Assembly (NCBI GenBank): GCA_000402755.1
Contig: AQSD01000015.1
Location: 1 to 13,124 of the forward strand
Reading direction: 5' to 3'
Source of the DNA: Fidelibacterota bacterium SCGC AAA160-B08
GTDB lineage: Bacteria; Fidelibacterota; Marinisomatia; Marinisomatales; Marinisomataceae
DNA: 13,124 bases
The notes under the pieces are model-generated. The model was not told the DNA's origin. It made no database searches and was given only the letters and a program-made list of their open reading frames with translations. Made by a program: the position numbers and the translations under genes. This document shows, piece after piece, positions 1 to 6,815 of this stretch (position 1 is the first letter of the stretch; each line of letters starts with the position of its first letter).

Positions 1-155
1 CAGAAGAACCGGTAGCAGAAGAAGCTCCAGTTGAAGAAGCTCCAGCAGAAGAACCGGTAGCAGAAGAAGCTCCAGTTGAAGAAGCTCCAGCAGAAGAACC
101 GGTAGCAGAAGAAGCTCCAGTTGAAGAAGCTCCAGCAAAAGATTCAGATAAATAA
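1..155 (+). CDS. 3' end of a gene with an acidic repeat tail, probably ribosomal protein S16 (partial)
   Basis: The reading frame is open from the left edge and stops at TAA 153-155. All that is visible is a C-terminal tail of three identical 15-residue units (EEPVAEEAPVEEAPA) followed by KDSDK. The tail is strongly acidic, has no hydrophobic core, and must be disordered. The gene itself lies outside the window. Its place directly before trmD and rplS suggests the rpsP-rimM-trmD-rplS cluster. S16 proteins of Bacteroidota and relatives often carry Glu/Ala/Pro-rich C-terminal tails, so rpsP is my preferred guess; rimM or a KH-domain protein is possible. The other two forward frames of the repeat contain stops, which supports this frame. 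I see no catalytic or binding motif here. Confidence 0.6.
   Translation, partial: EEPVAEEAPVEEAPAEEPVAEEAPVEEAPAEEPVAEEAPVEEAPAKDSDK
3..137 (+). repeat. Perfect 45-bp tandem repeat, three copies, in frame
   Basis: Units lie at 3-47, 48-92 and 93-137. The three copies are identical base for base, including synonymous positions, and bases 1-2 also match the unit end, so the array probably continues to the left of the window. The unit length is a multiple of three, so copy-number change keeps the frame and only lengthens or shortens the acidic tail. Within the unit there is a weaker sub-periodicity of GAAGAAGCTCCA-like blocks. Complete identity at silent sites implies recent expansion by slippage or recombination, or ongoing homogenisation. 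Confidence 0.95.
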
Positions 156-194
156 AGTTTGAAACCTATAGTTTGGGTATTGGTAAATTAAGAT

Positions 195-893
195 ATGAAT
201 ATTTTTTTTATTACACCATTTCCTGACTCAATCAAGACTTTAGTCGAAAATAATATTGCTAATCAAGGAGTTAAGAAGGGATTAGTAAATATTGATATTG
301 TTAATCCTAGAGATTTCACCAAAGACTCTTATAAAAAAATAGACGATGAACCTTATGGCGGAGGAAGTGGGATGGTCATGATGTGTCAGCCATTTTTTGA
401 TGCAATCGATTATTGCATAGCTAAGTCTGATAGTAAGCCAAGAATTATTTTTCCATCTCCAAGAGGAGAAATATTAAATCATTCTATTTCATCTGAGCTG
501 AGTAAAGAAGAAGCATTAATATTTATTTGCGGTCATTACAAGGGGTTAGATGAAAGGATTATTGATAAATATGTAGATCTTGAAATATCTATTGGAGATT
601 ATATTATTTCAAACGGCGAATTATCTTCTATGATTGTATTTGACTCTATTGTCCGTTTAGTACCTGGAGTATTAAACAATTTAAATTCCGCAATGACAGA
701 TTCTTTTGTTGACGATTTACTTGATGCTCCTTATTTTACGCGTCCTAATCAAATAGATGGATTAAAAGTGCCAGATGTGCTATTATCAGGCAATCACAAG
801 TCTATTAAAGATTGGAAAAAGAAGAAAAAAATTGAAATAACCAAAGACAGAAGACCTGATCTTTGGAGAAAGTATAAAAAATTAAATGATTAA
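195..893 (+). CDS. trmD: tRNA (guanine37-N1)-methyltransferase TrmD
   Basis: This enzyme methylates N1 of G37 next to the anticodon using S-adenosylmethionine, which prevents +1 frameshifting; it acts as a cytoplasmic homodimer. The 232 residues show the SPOUT trefoil-knot signatures in order: YGGGSGMVM (54-62), PSPRGEILN (87-95), ICGHYKGLDERI (111-122), ISIGDYIISNGELSSM (131-146) and RLVPGVL (154-160). The C-terminal tRNA-binding part has DDLLDAPYFTRP and VLLSGNH. Arg154 and Asp177 match the positions of the known catalytic Arg and the general-base Asp of the family. The length is slightly short against the usual 240-255. The start at 195 gives the conserved MNIFFITPFP-like first strand. It lies 39 bases after the preceding stop, and its 3' end overlaps rplS by 8 bases. 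Confidence 0.97.
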   Translation: MNIFFITPFPDSIKTLVENNIANQGVKKGLVNIDIVNPRDFTKDSYKKIDDEPYGGGSGMVMMCQPFFDAIDYCIAKSDSKPRIIFPSPRGEILNHSISSELSKEEALIFICGHYKGLDERIIDKYVDLEISIGDYIISNGELSSMIVFDSIVRLVPGVLNNLNSAMTDSFVDDLLDAPYFTRPNQIDGLKVPDVLLSGNHKSIKDWKKKKKIEITKDRRPDLWRKYKKLND

Positions 894-1209
894 AGATAGC
901 TTAAGAGACGATATTCCAGATTTTAAGACCGGAGATACATTATCTATCAATGTTAATGTAAGAGAAGGAAAAAAAGTTAGACAACAGCTTTTTAAAGGCA
1001 CTGTCATTGCACGTAAAGGCTCTGGTATCGCAGAAACTATTACTATTAGAAAAATGTCTGATGGTATAGGAGTTGAGAGAATATTTCCTCTTCATTCACC
1101 TGTTATCGCTTCTATTAAAGTGGATAGAGTCAATAAGGTTAGAAGAGCAAAGCTTTATTATTTAAGAGGTCTTTCTGGTAAAGCAGCAAGATTGGCTGAA
1201 AAAAAATAA
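886..1209 (+). CDS. rplS: 50S ribosomal protein L19
   Basis: L19 sits at the interface of the two ribosomal subunits. The 107 residues cover the whole family fold: FKTGDTLSINVNVREG near residues 13-28, RQQLFKGTVIARKGSG, the GVERIFPLHSPVI block, and the basic end VRRAKLYYLRGLSGKAAR. It is a few residues shorter than the E. coli protein, all at the N-terminus. The ATG at 886 lies inside the last codons of trmD (8-base overlap), and a GGAGAA at 865-870 sits 15 bases upstream, so translational coupling to trmD is likely. The trmD-rplS order is conserved across bacteria. Confidence 0.97.
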   Translation: MIKDSLRDDIPDFKTGDTLSINVNVREGKKVRQQLFKGTVIARKGSGIAETITIRKMSDGIGVERIFPLHSPVIASIKVDRVNKVRRAKLYYLRGLSGKAARLAEKK

Positions 1210-1212
1210 AGA

Positions 1213-2355
1213 TTGATTTATAGTACCTTGCTATTTGTTCTAAGCTTATCTCACATGTCTGTCCATATTGTAATGATGCTAATTCCAAGCATGTTTATCA
1301 ATTTGATCAATTTTTATGATCTTAGTGCATCATCTCTCGGTTTAATTTTTAGTATTAGTAGTTTTTGTTTTGGTCTTGGTTCTTTACCTATGTCTTTATT
1401 ATATAACAAATATGGACCTAGAGTATTGCTTGTTTTTTCTCAAATAGGAATCTTTATTACCGCTTTTTTAGCATCTAATTCTCAAAGTATTGAAAGCTTT
1501 GCAATCTTTAATATTTTTTTAGGTCTTTTTGCAAGTATTCATCACCCTGTATCGCTAACTCTTATATCGGAAGTATTTGATAAGAATATATCAAAAGCAA
1601 ATGCATTTCATGGCGTCTTTGGAAGCTTAGGTGTATCTATTGGGCCATTGCTATGCTATTATGCAATTACTAATTTTGATTGGCAATTTTCATTCTTTCT
1701 CATAGCTATCTTTAATTTAATAATTGCACCTATAACCTATTTTGTCATTCCTAAAGTCAAAACAAAAGAATCACTGAATATGCTAGACTTTAAAATGGGA
1801 AATCAATTAAAGATGTTAAAAATATTCTCCCTTATATCTCTAATAGTAGGAATAGTGTTTACAATTTTTAATACTTTTATTCCATCTGTTTTCAAAGTTG
1901 CTATCGGAGAGCAGTCAAACTTATATGTATCAGGAATTTTAATATGTGGAATTTTTGGACAAGTATTATCAGGATTTTTTGGAGACAAGTTTAATAGGAT
2001 AAAATTACTATCAATCGTTTTAATGGTATTATGTCCATTATTCATTGCTACATATTTTTTAAGTAATTTTTCATTAATTGCAGTTTCAGTCTTATTGGCT
2101 GTCTTTATGTACTCTATTCAGCCCTTGATTAACTCAATTATTAAAGATATCACTACTGCAAAAATTCGCTCAGTGGTATTTGGACTAAATTTCTTTTTAA
2201 TGTTCGGAGTATCAGGTCTTGTTGCTGGATTAGGAGGATTAATTGCAGATTTATATAGTTTTGAGTTAATTTTCCCTATATTTTCGATATTATTTCCAGT
2301 AGGAATTTTTTTACTATATTTATTGTATAAAAACAAAGAGACAGTAGAGGTATAA
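1213..2355 (+). CDS. Major facilitator superfamily transporter, Fsr-like, TTG start
   Basis: A 380-residue integral membrane protein of the inner membrane with about twelve hydrophobic helices in two halves, split by a loop near residues 180-200. Typical MFS loop motifs are present: NKYGPR (65-70) between helices 2 and 3 and GFFGDKFNRIKL (254-265) between helices 8 and 9. The block ASIHHPVSLTLIS (107-119) with AFHGVFGSLG (131-140) and a downstream GP recalls drug/H+ antiporters of the fosmidomycin-resistance type; the substrate cannot be read from sequence. I chose TTG 1213, three bases after the rplS stop, because it keeps helix 1 intact. ATG 1255 would cut about 14 residues, including the conserved SH in helix 1. 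The 3' end overlaps yicC in a TAATG. A transporter is an unusual member of this housekeeping operon. Confidence 0.88.
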   Translation: MIYSTLLFVLSLSHMSVHIVMMLIPSMFINLINFYDLSASSLGLIFSISSFCFGLGSLPMSLLYNKYGPRVLLVFSQIGIFITAFLASNSQSIESFAIFNIFLGLFASIHHPVSLTLISEVFDKNISKANAFHGVFGSLGVSIGPLLCYYAITNFDWQFSFFLIAIFNLIIAPITYFVIPKVKTKESLNMLDFKMGNQLKMLKIFSLISLIVGIVFTIFNTFIPSVFKVAIGEQSNLYVSGILICGIFGQVLSGFFGDKFNRIKLLSIVLMVLCPLFIATYFLSNFSLIAVSVLLAVFMYSIQPLINSIIKDITTAKIRSVVFGLNFFLMFGVSGLVAGLGGLIADLYSFELIFPIFSILFPVGIFLLYLLYKNKETVEV

Positions 2356-3158
2356 TGCTAGTAAGTATGACAGGTTTTGGTATTGGGCACTATGAAGATA
2401 GTAGCGTCGTTATAGACGTAGAGCTCAAGTCTTTTAATTCAAGATACTTTGAATTAAATACCAGATCTTTCGATTTGTCTGGAGAATCAGAGTATAAAAT
2501 AAGAACTTTTCTAAAAAATAAACTTAAAAGAGGTTCAATTAATTTGACCGTTAAAATTGATTCTAAAAATCAATTAAAACTAAATAAGCATAAATTAGAA
2601 AGTATTTTGAATTCATATAGAGAGATAGAGAGCGAGTATAATTTAGATTTAAATTATAGCCATCTACTTAGAAATAATGATATTATGAGTTTTAGAACCT
2701 TACCTAAATCAATAGAAGGTAAAGTATTAAAAGCAATTAAGATTGCAACAGATCAGGTTTTAGGTATGAGACTCAAAGAAGGTAAGTCTATTGAGAAAGA
2801 GTTTATGAAATATATCTCTATTGCGAAGAAAGATTTAAAAAAAATTGAATCTATTTATTCAAAATCAGTGAAGAAGAAAATTAATTCGAAGGCAGCAAAT
2901 GAATCTAAGATCGAAGAGTTAGAAAAGCTTGATGTAACTGAAGAAATTGACAGAACAAATAGTCATTTTAATCAAATAATTCTTTCTGTTAATTCAAAAG
3001 ATATTTCGGGAAAAAAAATAAGTTTTATATTGCAAGAGATTAATAGAGAGTCGAATACAATTTTGTCTAAATTTTTAGATAAAAATATTGCTAAATATGC
3101 AATAAGTTTAAAAATGCAGGCAGAAAAATTAAGAGAGCAAGTGAGTAATATTTTATGA
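2355..3158 (+). CDS. yicC: YicC/YloC family endoribonuclease
   Basis: A 267-residue protein of the YicC/YloC family, whose members have been shown to be endoribonucleases in E. coli and Bacillus. It begins with the family hallmark SMTGFG (residues 4-9), followed by the N-terminal domain with ELKSFNSRYFE (23-33). The C-terminal domain (about 183-267, formerly DUF1732) shows KLDVTEEIDRTNSHF (191-205), FILQEINRESNTILSK (224-239) and the terminal KLREQVSNIL. The length is close to the usual 285-290. The ATG shares its A with the stop of the upstream transporter, and AGAGG at 2346-2350 is a good ribosome binding site. It overlaps gmk by four bases (ATGA). The yicC-gmk-rpoZ order is widely conserved. 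Confidence 0.94.
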   Translation: MLVSMTGFGIGHYEDSSVVIDVELKSFNSRYFELNTRSFDLSGESEYKIRTFLKNKLKRGSINLTVKIDSKNQLKLNKHKLESILNSYREIESEYNLDLNYSHLLRNNDIMSFRTLPKSIEGKVLKAIKIATDQVLGMRLKEGKSIEKEFMKYISIAKKDLKKIESIYSKSVKKKINSKAANESKIEELEKLDVTEEIDRTNSHFNQIILSVNSKDISGKKISFILQEINRESNTILSKFLDKNIAKYAISLKMQAEKLREQVSNIL

Positions 3159-3715
3159 AAAATTTCTTTGTGATATCAGGATCATCAGGTTCAGGAAAAA
3201 CAACATTATTGGAATTACTTTCTCGTGATTTGAATATGGATATTTCAGTTTCATGTACTACTCGGAAGAAAAGAAAGTATGAGATTGATGGAGTGCATTA
3301 CTTATTTATATCAAAAGAACAATTCCAAGATATGGTTGACCAAGAAAAATTTCTTGAATATGAAAATGTGCATGGAGATTTATACGGAACACCATTAGAT
3401 AGCTTGAAGGGATATATAGAAAAAGATAATTCTCTTTTTTTAGAATTAGATGTAAAGGGAGCCTTAAGTCTTAAAAGAATATACCCATCAAATACAATAT
3501 CTATTTTTCTTTCACCGCCCAATTTAGAGGAATTAAGAACTAGATTGGTAAATAGATCAACAGAGTCTGCTGATGAAATTGAAAAAAGATTGAGTAGATT
3601 TGGAGAAGAAGACAATTTAAAAAAAGAATTTGACTATACGCTTATTAATGATAATTTCGAAACCACGTTTGAAAAGATAAAAAAAATGATTATTTCATTC
3701 ACAAAAAAGGATTAA
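3155..3715 (+). CDS. gmk: Guanylate kinase
   Basis: It phosphorylates GMP to GDP with ATP, needed for GTP, dGTP and (p)ppGpp pools. The 186-residue protein has the P-loop GSSGSGKT (9-16), the GMP-binding region with CTTRKKRKYEIDGVHYLF (34-51; Arg37 is the conserved base/phosphate contact), LYGTP (77-81 region), the core strand LELDVKGA (97-103) and a lid segment RLVNRSTESADEIEKRL (130-146). The length is slightly below the usual 190-207. The start ATG is embedded in the yicC stop (ATGA), a typical translational-coupling junction. rpoZ follows after three bases, as in many bacteria, linking nucleotide metabolism with the RNA polymerase subunit. Confidence 0.97.
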   Translation: MKNFFVISGSSGSGKTTLLELLSRDLNMDISVSCTTRKKRKYEIDGVHYLFISKEQFQDMVDQEKFLEYENVHGDLYGTPLDSLKGYIEKDNSLFLELDVKGALSLKRIYPSNTISIFLSPPNLEELRTRLVNRSTESADEIEKRLSRFGEEDNLKKEFDYTLINDNFETTFEKIKKMIISFTKKD

Positions 3716-3718
3716 AAA

Positions 3719-4009
3719 ATGGCAGTTAGCGCAATTTCTTTTAAAAAATTATTAAAAAAGACCGATGATATCTATGAGGCAGTGCTCGTTTCATCTAAAA
3801 GAGCAAGACAGATCTTACAAGATCGCGTTGTAAAACAAATGATTAATGACAACGAAGAATTAGTAGATGATGAAGGTATTTTTGCAGAGCCTGTTGTAAG
3901 AGAACATATTGATTATGACAAAGAAGAAAAAGTTACAAGTATTGCCCTAAATGAATTTTTAGATGGAAAAATTGATTGGAAAAAATCAGACGAATCAATT
4001 GACCAGTAA
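3719..4009 (+). CDS. rpoZ: RNA polymerase omega subunit (Rpb6/omega-like)
   Basis: Omega helps assemble and stabilise RNA polymerase by clamping the beta-prime C-terminus. The 96-residue protein has the family core DIYEAVLVSSKRARQIL (17-33), where the conserved arginine-rich helix matches the Rpb6/omega signature, and a C-terminal block with KEEKVTSIALNEFLDGKIDW (62-81), equivalent to the 'ALxEfxxGKI' tail of the family. The acidic insertion between them (about 41-60) resembles the longer omegas of the FCB group rather than the short proteobacterial form. AAGGA at 3707-3711 lies seven bases before the ATG. Its position right after gmk supports the call. Its 3' end overlaps the proposed start of the next gene. 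Confidence 0.92.
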   Translation: MAVSAISFKKLLKKTDDIYEAVLVSSKRARQILQDRVVKQMINDNEELVDDEGIFAEPVVREHIDYDKEEKVTSIALNEFLDGKIDWKKSDESIDQ

Positions 4010-4769
4010 TCTCAGTATAAAAAAACAATATCTCTCCCAAAACAAAGAATTATTTGGCAAAGAGATTTTTCTAGAATTAACCAAAAAATCTAAAACATCA
4101 AAAACTGTAATGATTCATGATACATGGTATGATGTACTTCAAAATGAATTTTCAAAAGATTACTGGAAATCATTAACAGGTAGTGTCCGTAATCTTTATA
4201 AAACAAAAGTAATATATCCGAATGCTAAAAAAGTATTCAACGCTTTTAATTCTACTCCATTTGATCAAGTTAAGGTAGTTATTATAGGTCAGGATCCATA
4301 TCATGGAGCTGGACAAGCACATGGCCTATCTTTTAGTGTAGAAAAAGACACTAAGGTACCTCCTAGCTTACAGAATATATATAAAGAGCTAAATTCAGAC
4401 TTGAATATACCTATTCCGAATACTGGCAATTTACAATCTTGGGCAAATCAAGGAGTTTTGTTATTGAATACGGTGTTAACTGTTGAAGCTAATGAAGCTA
4501 ATTCACATAAAAATCTAGGATGGGAGATATTTACTAAGGCAGCTATTGAAGCCATATCTAAAGAATCAAAAAATGTAGTATTTATACTGTGGGGTAAGCA
4601 GGCACAGTCTCTTAGTTCTATTGTAAATGAAGATATTCATTGTATTCTTTCTTCAGCGCATCCCTCACCATTGTCAGCATATAACGGATTTTTAGGTTGT
4701 AAACATTTCTCTAAAGCCAATGACTATTTAGTAAGTTGGGGTAAAGGGCCTATAGACTGGGCTATATAA
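3999..4769 (+). CDS. ung: Uracil-DNA glycosylase, family 1 (Ung), with N-terminal extension
   Basis: It excises uracil from DNA to start base excision repair. The catalytic domain is a complete family-1 Ung: VIIGQDPYHGAGQAHGLSFS with the catalytic Asp codon at 4293-4295, PPSLQNIYKEL, GVLLLNTVLTV, the HKNLGWEIF block, VFILWGKQAQ, and the DNA-intercalating loop SAHPSPLSA with its catalytic His. The start is uncertain. ATG 4110 (MIHDTWYDVL) matches where E. coli Ung begins, but the frame is open further up: TTG 3999 gives 256 residues and an 11-base overlap with rpoZ, and ATG 3963 gives 268 residues and a 47-base overlap. None has a clear Shine-Dalgarno site. I chose 3999 because the extension (YLSQNKELFGKEIFLEL) reads like real helical protein and not like spacer. 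Confidence 0.93.
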   Translation: MTSNLSIKKQYLSQNKELFGKEIFLELTKKSKTSKTVMIHDTWYDVLQNEFSKDYWKSLTGSVRNLYKTKVIYPNAKKVFNAFNSTPFDQVKVVIIGQDPYHGAGQAHGLSFSVEKDTKVPPSLQNIYKELNSDLNIPIPNTGNLQSWANQGVLLLNTVLTVEANEANSHKNLGWEIFTKAAIEAISKESKNVVFILWGKQAQSLSSIVNEDIHCILSSAHPSPLSAYNGFLGCKHFSKANDYLVSWGKGPIDWAI

Positions 4770-4824
4770 TCAATATTCATAATAATAAGTCTCAAAAAAA
4801 ATAAAGATTATATAAAGGATTAAC

Positions 4825-4923
4825 TTGTCACATGCCAAAAAGATTGCTAATCTAATAAAGAAGCAATTTAGGAATGTTGAAAGTGTGTGGATAAATACAA
4901 ATTTTAAAGAAAATGGCAAATAG
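4825..4923 (+). CDS. Possible small protein gene (32 codons) ahead of dnaB
   Basis: The 143-base gap between the uracil-DNA glycosylase and dnaB holds a frame starting at TTG 4825 with AAAGGA at 4814-4819, five bases before it, one of the better ribosome binding sites in this half of the window. The frame ends at TAG 4921-4923, inside the first codons of dnaB, an 11-base overlap like those between other genes here. The product would be a basic peptide with a Lys-rich first half (MSHAKKIANLIKKQF) and a VESVWI segment. I do not recognise it. The frame is closed by a stop at 4813-4815 just upstream, so it is not the end of a longer visible gene. It could be chance; only the ribosome site and the overlap pattern favour it. 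Confidence 0.3.
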   Translation: MSHAKKIANLIKKQFRNVESVWINTNFKENGK

Positions 4924-6274
4924 TAAAAATAACGATTTAAATTTACAGCCACAGGCTATAGAAGCAGAAGAAGCTGTTCTTGGCTCTATGATGATTGACG
5001 AAGATGCTACTAATAGAGCAATAACTCTATTGGGATCTAGTCATTATTTTTATAAAGATTCTCATAGAAAGATTTTTGATGCAATGCTTTCCTTGTCATC
5101 TAAAAGTAGTCCCATCGATACAGTTTCTGTATCTGACGAACTAAAGAAAACTAAATCATTAAAATCTGTAGGAGGATTATATTATTTAACTGGTTTAGTA
5201 GATAAAGTTCCTACTTCCGCAAACATTGAAGTATATGCTAAGATAGTAAAAGAAAAAGGTATGCTTCGTGATTTAATTTCTGCTTCACATAAAATCTCTA
5301 AAAAGGCATTTGATGCAGGAGATGCTGTTGGATCTATTCTAGATGAAGCTGAACAATCTATATTTAACCTTACAGAACAAAAAGATACTAAAATTTATTC
5401 ACATATTGAGCCAATTTTAGCCGAAACAGTAAAAAGATTAGAAGGTATTGCTGCTAATCCAGGCGGCACTACTGGTGTTCCATCAGGTATTATTGATTTA
5501 GATAAAGTAACTGCTGGATTCCAAAAAAGTGATTTAATTATTATTGCAGGTAGACCTGCGATGGGTAAAACAGCTTTGGCACTATCTATAGCTAGGAATG
5601 CTGCATTAGAGAATAAGTCACCTGTAGCTATCTTTAGTCTTGAGATGTCAAGTGACCAATTAGGCACAAGACTTCTTTCATCTGAAGCTAAGATAGATCA
5701 ATCAGAAGCAAGAAGTGGACGATTGGCTGCATCAAAATGGAAAAATATTAATATTGCTTCTGGTAAATTAGCACAGGCTCCTCTGTATATAGATGATACA
5801 CCGGCCCTTTCAATTTTAGATTTAAGATCAAGAGCAAGAAGATTAAAGAGAGAAAGAGATATTGAGTTGATTGTTGTTGATTATCTTCAATTAATGCAGG
5901 GACCTAAAACTGAAAACAGGCAGTATGAAATCTCATCTATTACCCAATCCTTGAAAGCTCTTGCTAAAGAATTAGATATTCCTATCATTGCCCTTTCTCA
6001 GCTTTCCAGAGCTGTAGAATCAAGAACAGATAAAAGACCTCAATTATCAGATCTTAGAGAGAGTGGTGCAATTGAACAAGATGCAGATGTTGTAATTTTT
6101 CTTTATCGTCCTTATGTATATAATGAGAAAGATGAAGAAAAGGGACTAGCATTTTTAATTGTCGCAAAACAAAGAAATGGCCCTACCAAAACCGTGAGAG
6201 CTACATTCGTAGATGCATATACAAGATTTGAAAATTATTCTGATTTTTTCGAATCTAATGATATGAGTGAATAA
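4913..6274 (+). CDS. dnaB: Replicative DNA helicase DnaB
   Basis: The hexameric 5'-3' helicase at the replication fork. The 453 residues show the N-terminal DnaB domain with PQAIEAEEAVLGSMM (13-27), then a linker and a RecA-like motor. Motor motifs are: Walker A GRPAMGKT (213-220), FSLEMS with the catalytic Glu244, Walker B LIVVDYLQLM (319-328, Asp323), the sensor region IIALSQLSRAVESR (358-371), DLRESGAIEQDADVV (380-394), and the arginine-finger segment KQRNGPTKT (419-427). The length is normal and no intein interrupts the motifs. A plausible upstream ATG is lacking, and 4913 gives a normal short lead before PQAIEAEE. The ribosome site is weak (AAAGAAA). rplI, often found beside dnaB, is absent; a possible small gene overlaps the start instead. 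Confidence 0.97.
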   Translation: MANSKNNDLNLQPQAIEAEEAVLGSMMIDEDATNRAITLLGSSHYFYKDSHRKIFDAMLSLSSKSSPIDTVSVSDELKKTKSLKSVGGLYYLTGLVDKVPTSANIEVYAKIVKEKGMLRDLISASHKISKKAFDAGDAVGSILDEAEQSIFNLTEQKDTKIYSHIEPILAETVKRLEGIAANPGGTTGVPSGIIDLDKVTAGFQKSDLIIIAGRPAMGKTALALSIARNAALENKSPVAIFSLEMSSDQLGTRLLSSEAKIDQSEARSGRLAASKWKNINIASGKLAQAPLYIDDTPALSILDLRSRARRLKRERDIELIVVDYLQLMQGPKTENRQYEISSITQSLKALAKELDIPIIALSQLSRAVESRTDKRPQLSDLRESGAIEQDADVVIFLYRPYVYNEKDEEKGLAFLIVAKQRNGPTKTVRATFVDAYTRFENYSDFFESNDMSE

Positions 6275-6381
6275 TGGAAGTTTCAATAGGTGAGAATCTT
6301 CACGAAGATCTAATAAGTAAAAAAAGAGGAGGTTCTTATATCTGTATTTTCTATATAGGCGCCAAGCATAGCAATGGATGA
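6274..6381 (+). pseudogene. Short frame coupled to the dnaB stop; possible truncated gene start
   Basis: ATG 6274-6276 shares its A with the dnaB stop (TAATG), exactly as at the transporter-yicC junction. The frame runs 35 codons (beginning MEVSIGENLHEDLISKK) to TGA 6379-6381. Its second half is antisense to the folK remnant and is probably not original coding sequence. The first 15-17 codons may be the preserved 5' end of a gene that once followed dnaB. I cannot name a family from so few residues, and a chance frame is equally possible. Confidence 0.25.
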
Positions 6382-6444
6382 AGCAATATTAGATTCTTTA
6401 TCTCCCAAATTTGACCCTAAAGATAAATAAACAATATTAGACAT
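6310..6444 (-). pseudogene. folK: Truncated folK (HPPK) remnant
   Basis: Reading leftward from ATG 6444-6442 (an in-frame ATG precedes it at 6447) gives 44 codons ending at TAG 6312-6310. The segment YLSLGSNLGDKESNIASS is the diagnostic start of 6-hydroxymethyl-7,8-dihydropterin pyrophosphokinase, and TSSFF corresponds to the family's 'SSxY-T-P' strand. Everything after that is missing: no PPLG/QPDFLN, no GPRxxDLDI metal site, no catalytic Asp pair. A whole HPPK is about 160 residues. The start overlaps the folB stop by 8 bases, the usual folB-folK layout. No continuation is seen in the other frames before the dnaB gene begins on the opposite strand, so this is a 3' deletion, not a simple frameshift. 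The product should be inactive. Confidence 0.8.
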
Positions 6445-6799
6445 CATTTTCCTTTGTCATTTCGACTTCGATGAAGCTAAGTGGCGTATCTATTGGTAAT
6501 TTAAATTTTCTTATCCTTACGGTTGCTTTTAAGGGCTTATAAAGCTCAACAATCTCATTAATAAGATTGTTACATAACGTCTCTATTAGGTTAAAACTGT
6601 TTGATGAATTAATACGCTTAACAGTATCGATAACATCAACATAGTTAACAGTTTGATTGATGTTATCACAATCATTATTTATTTGATTGTGAAAAAATAG
6701 CTCTATATCAAAACCAAGATCTACGCCATCTTTCTTTTCATAGTCATATAGACCGTGAAATCCAACTAGTCTGATATCTTTTATTATAATTTTTTCCAT
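6437..6799 (-). CDS. folB: Dihydroneopterin aldolase FolB
   Basis: It converts 7,8-dihydroneopterin to 6-hydroxymethyl-7,8-dihydropterin and glycolaldehyde in folate synthesis; the family forms a cytoplasmic octamer. Starting at ATG 6799 gives 120 residues, the normal size. Key positions fit: GFHGLYDYE with Glu21, the substrate-pocket NYVDV with Tyr53, NLIETL with Glu73, and IRKFKLP with Lys98 as the catalytic lysine. ATG 6817 would add six residues without family support and would start right at the edge of a hairpin terminator, so I prefer 6799. The stop overlaps the folK remnant. The gene lies just past the groEL terminator and has no obvious promoter of its own. Confidence 0.93.
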   Translation of the reverse strand: MEKIIIKDIRLVGFHGLYDYEKKDGVDLGFDIELFFHNQINNDCDNINQTVNYVDVIDTVKRINSSNSFNLIETLCNNLINEIVELYKPLKATVRIRKFKLPIDTPLSFIEVEMTKENDV

Positions 6800-6815
6800 A
6801 GACAATATTACAAAC

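Noticed and set aside
3..137. Direct repeats as a CRISPR array
   Set aside because: The units are contiguous with no spacers and read through as one protein tail.
1803..2336. Minus-strand frames opposite the MFS transporter
   Set aside because: They mirror a gene with clear transporter motifs and contain no recognisable domains.
4913..6274. Possible intein or insertion in dnaB, a common intein site
   Set aside because: All helicase motifs are present at normal spacing in a 453-residue protein.
6297..6310. ATCTT/AAGAT hairpin after dnaB as a terminator
   Set aside because: The stem is only five base pairs, A/T-rich, and no T run follows on either strand.
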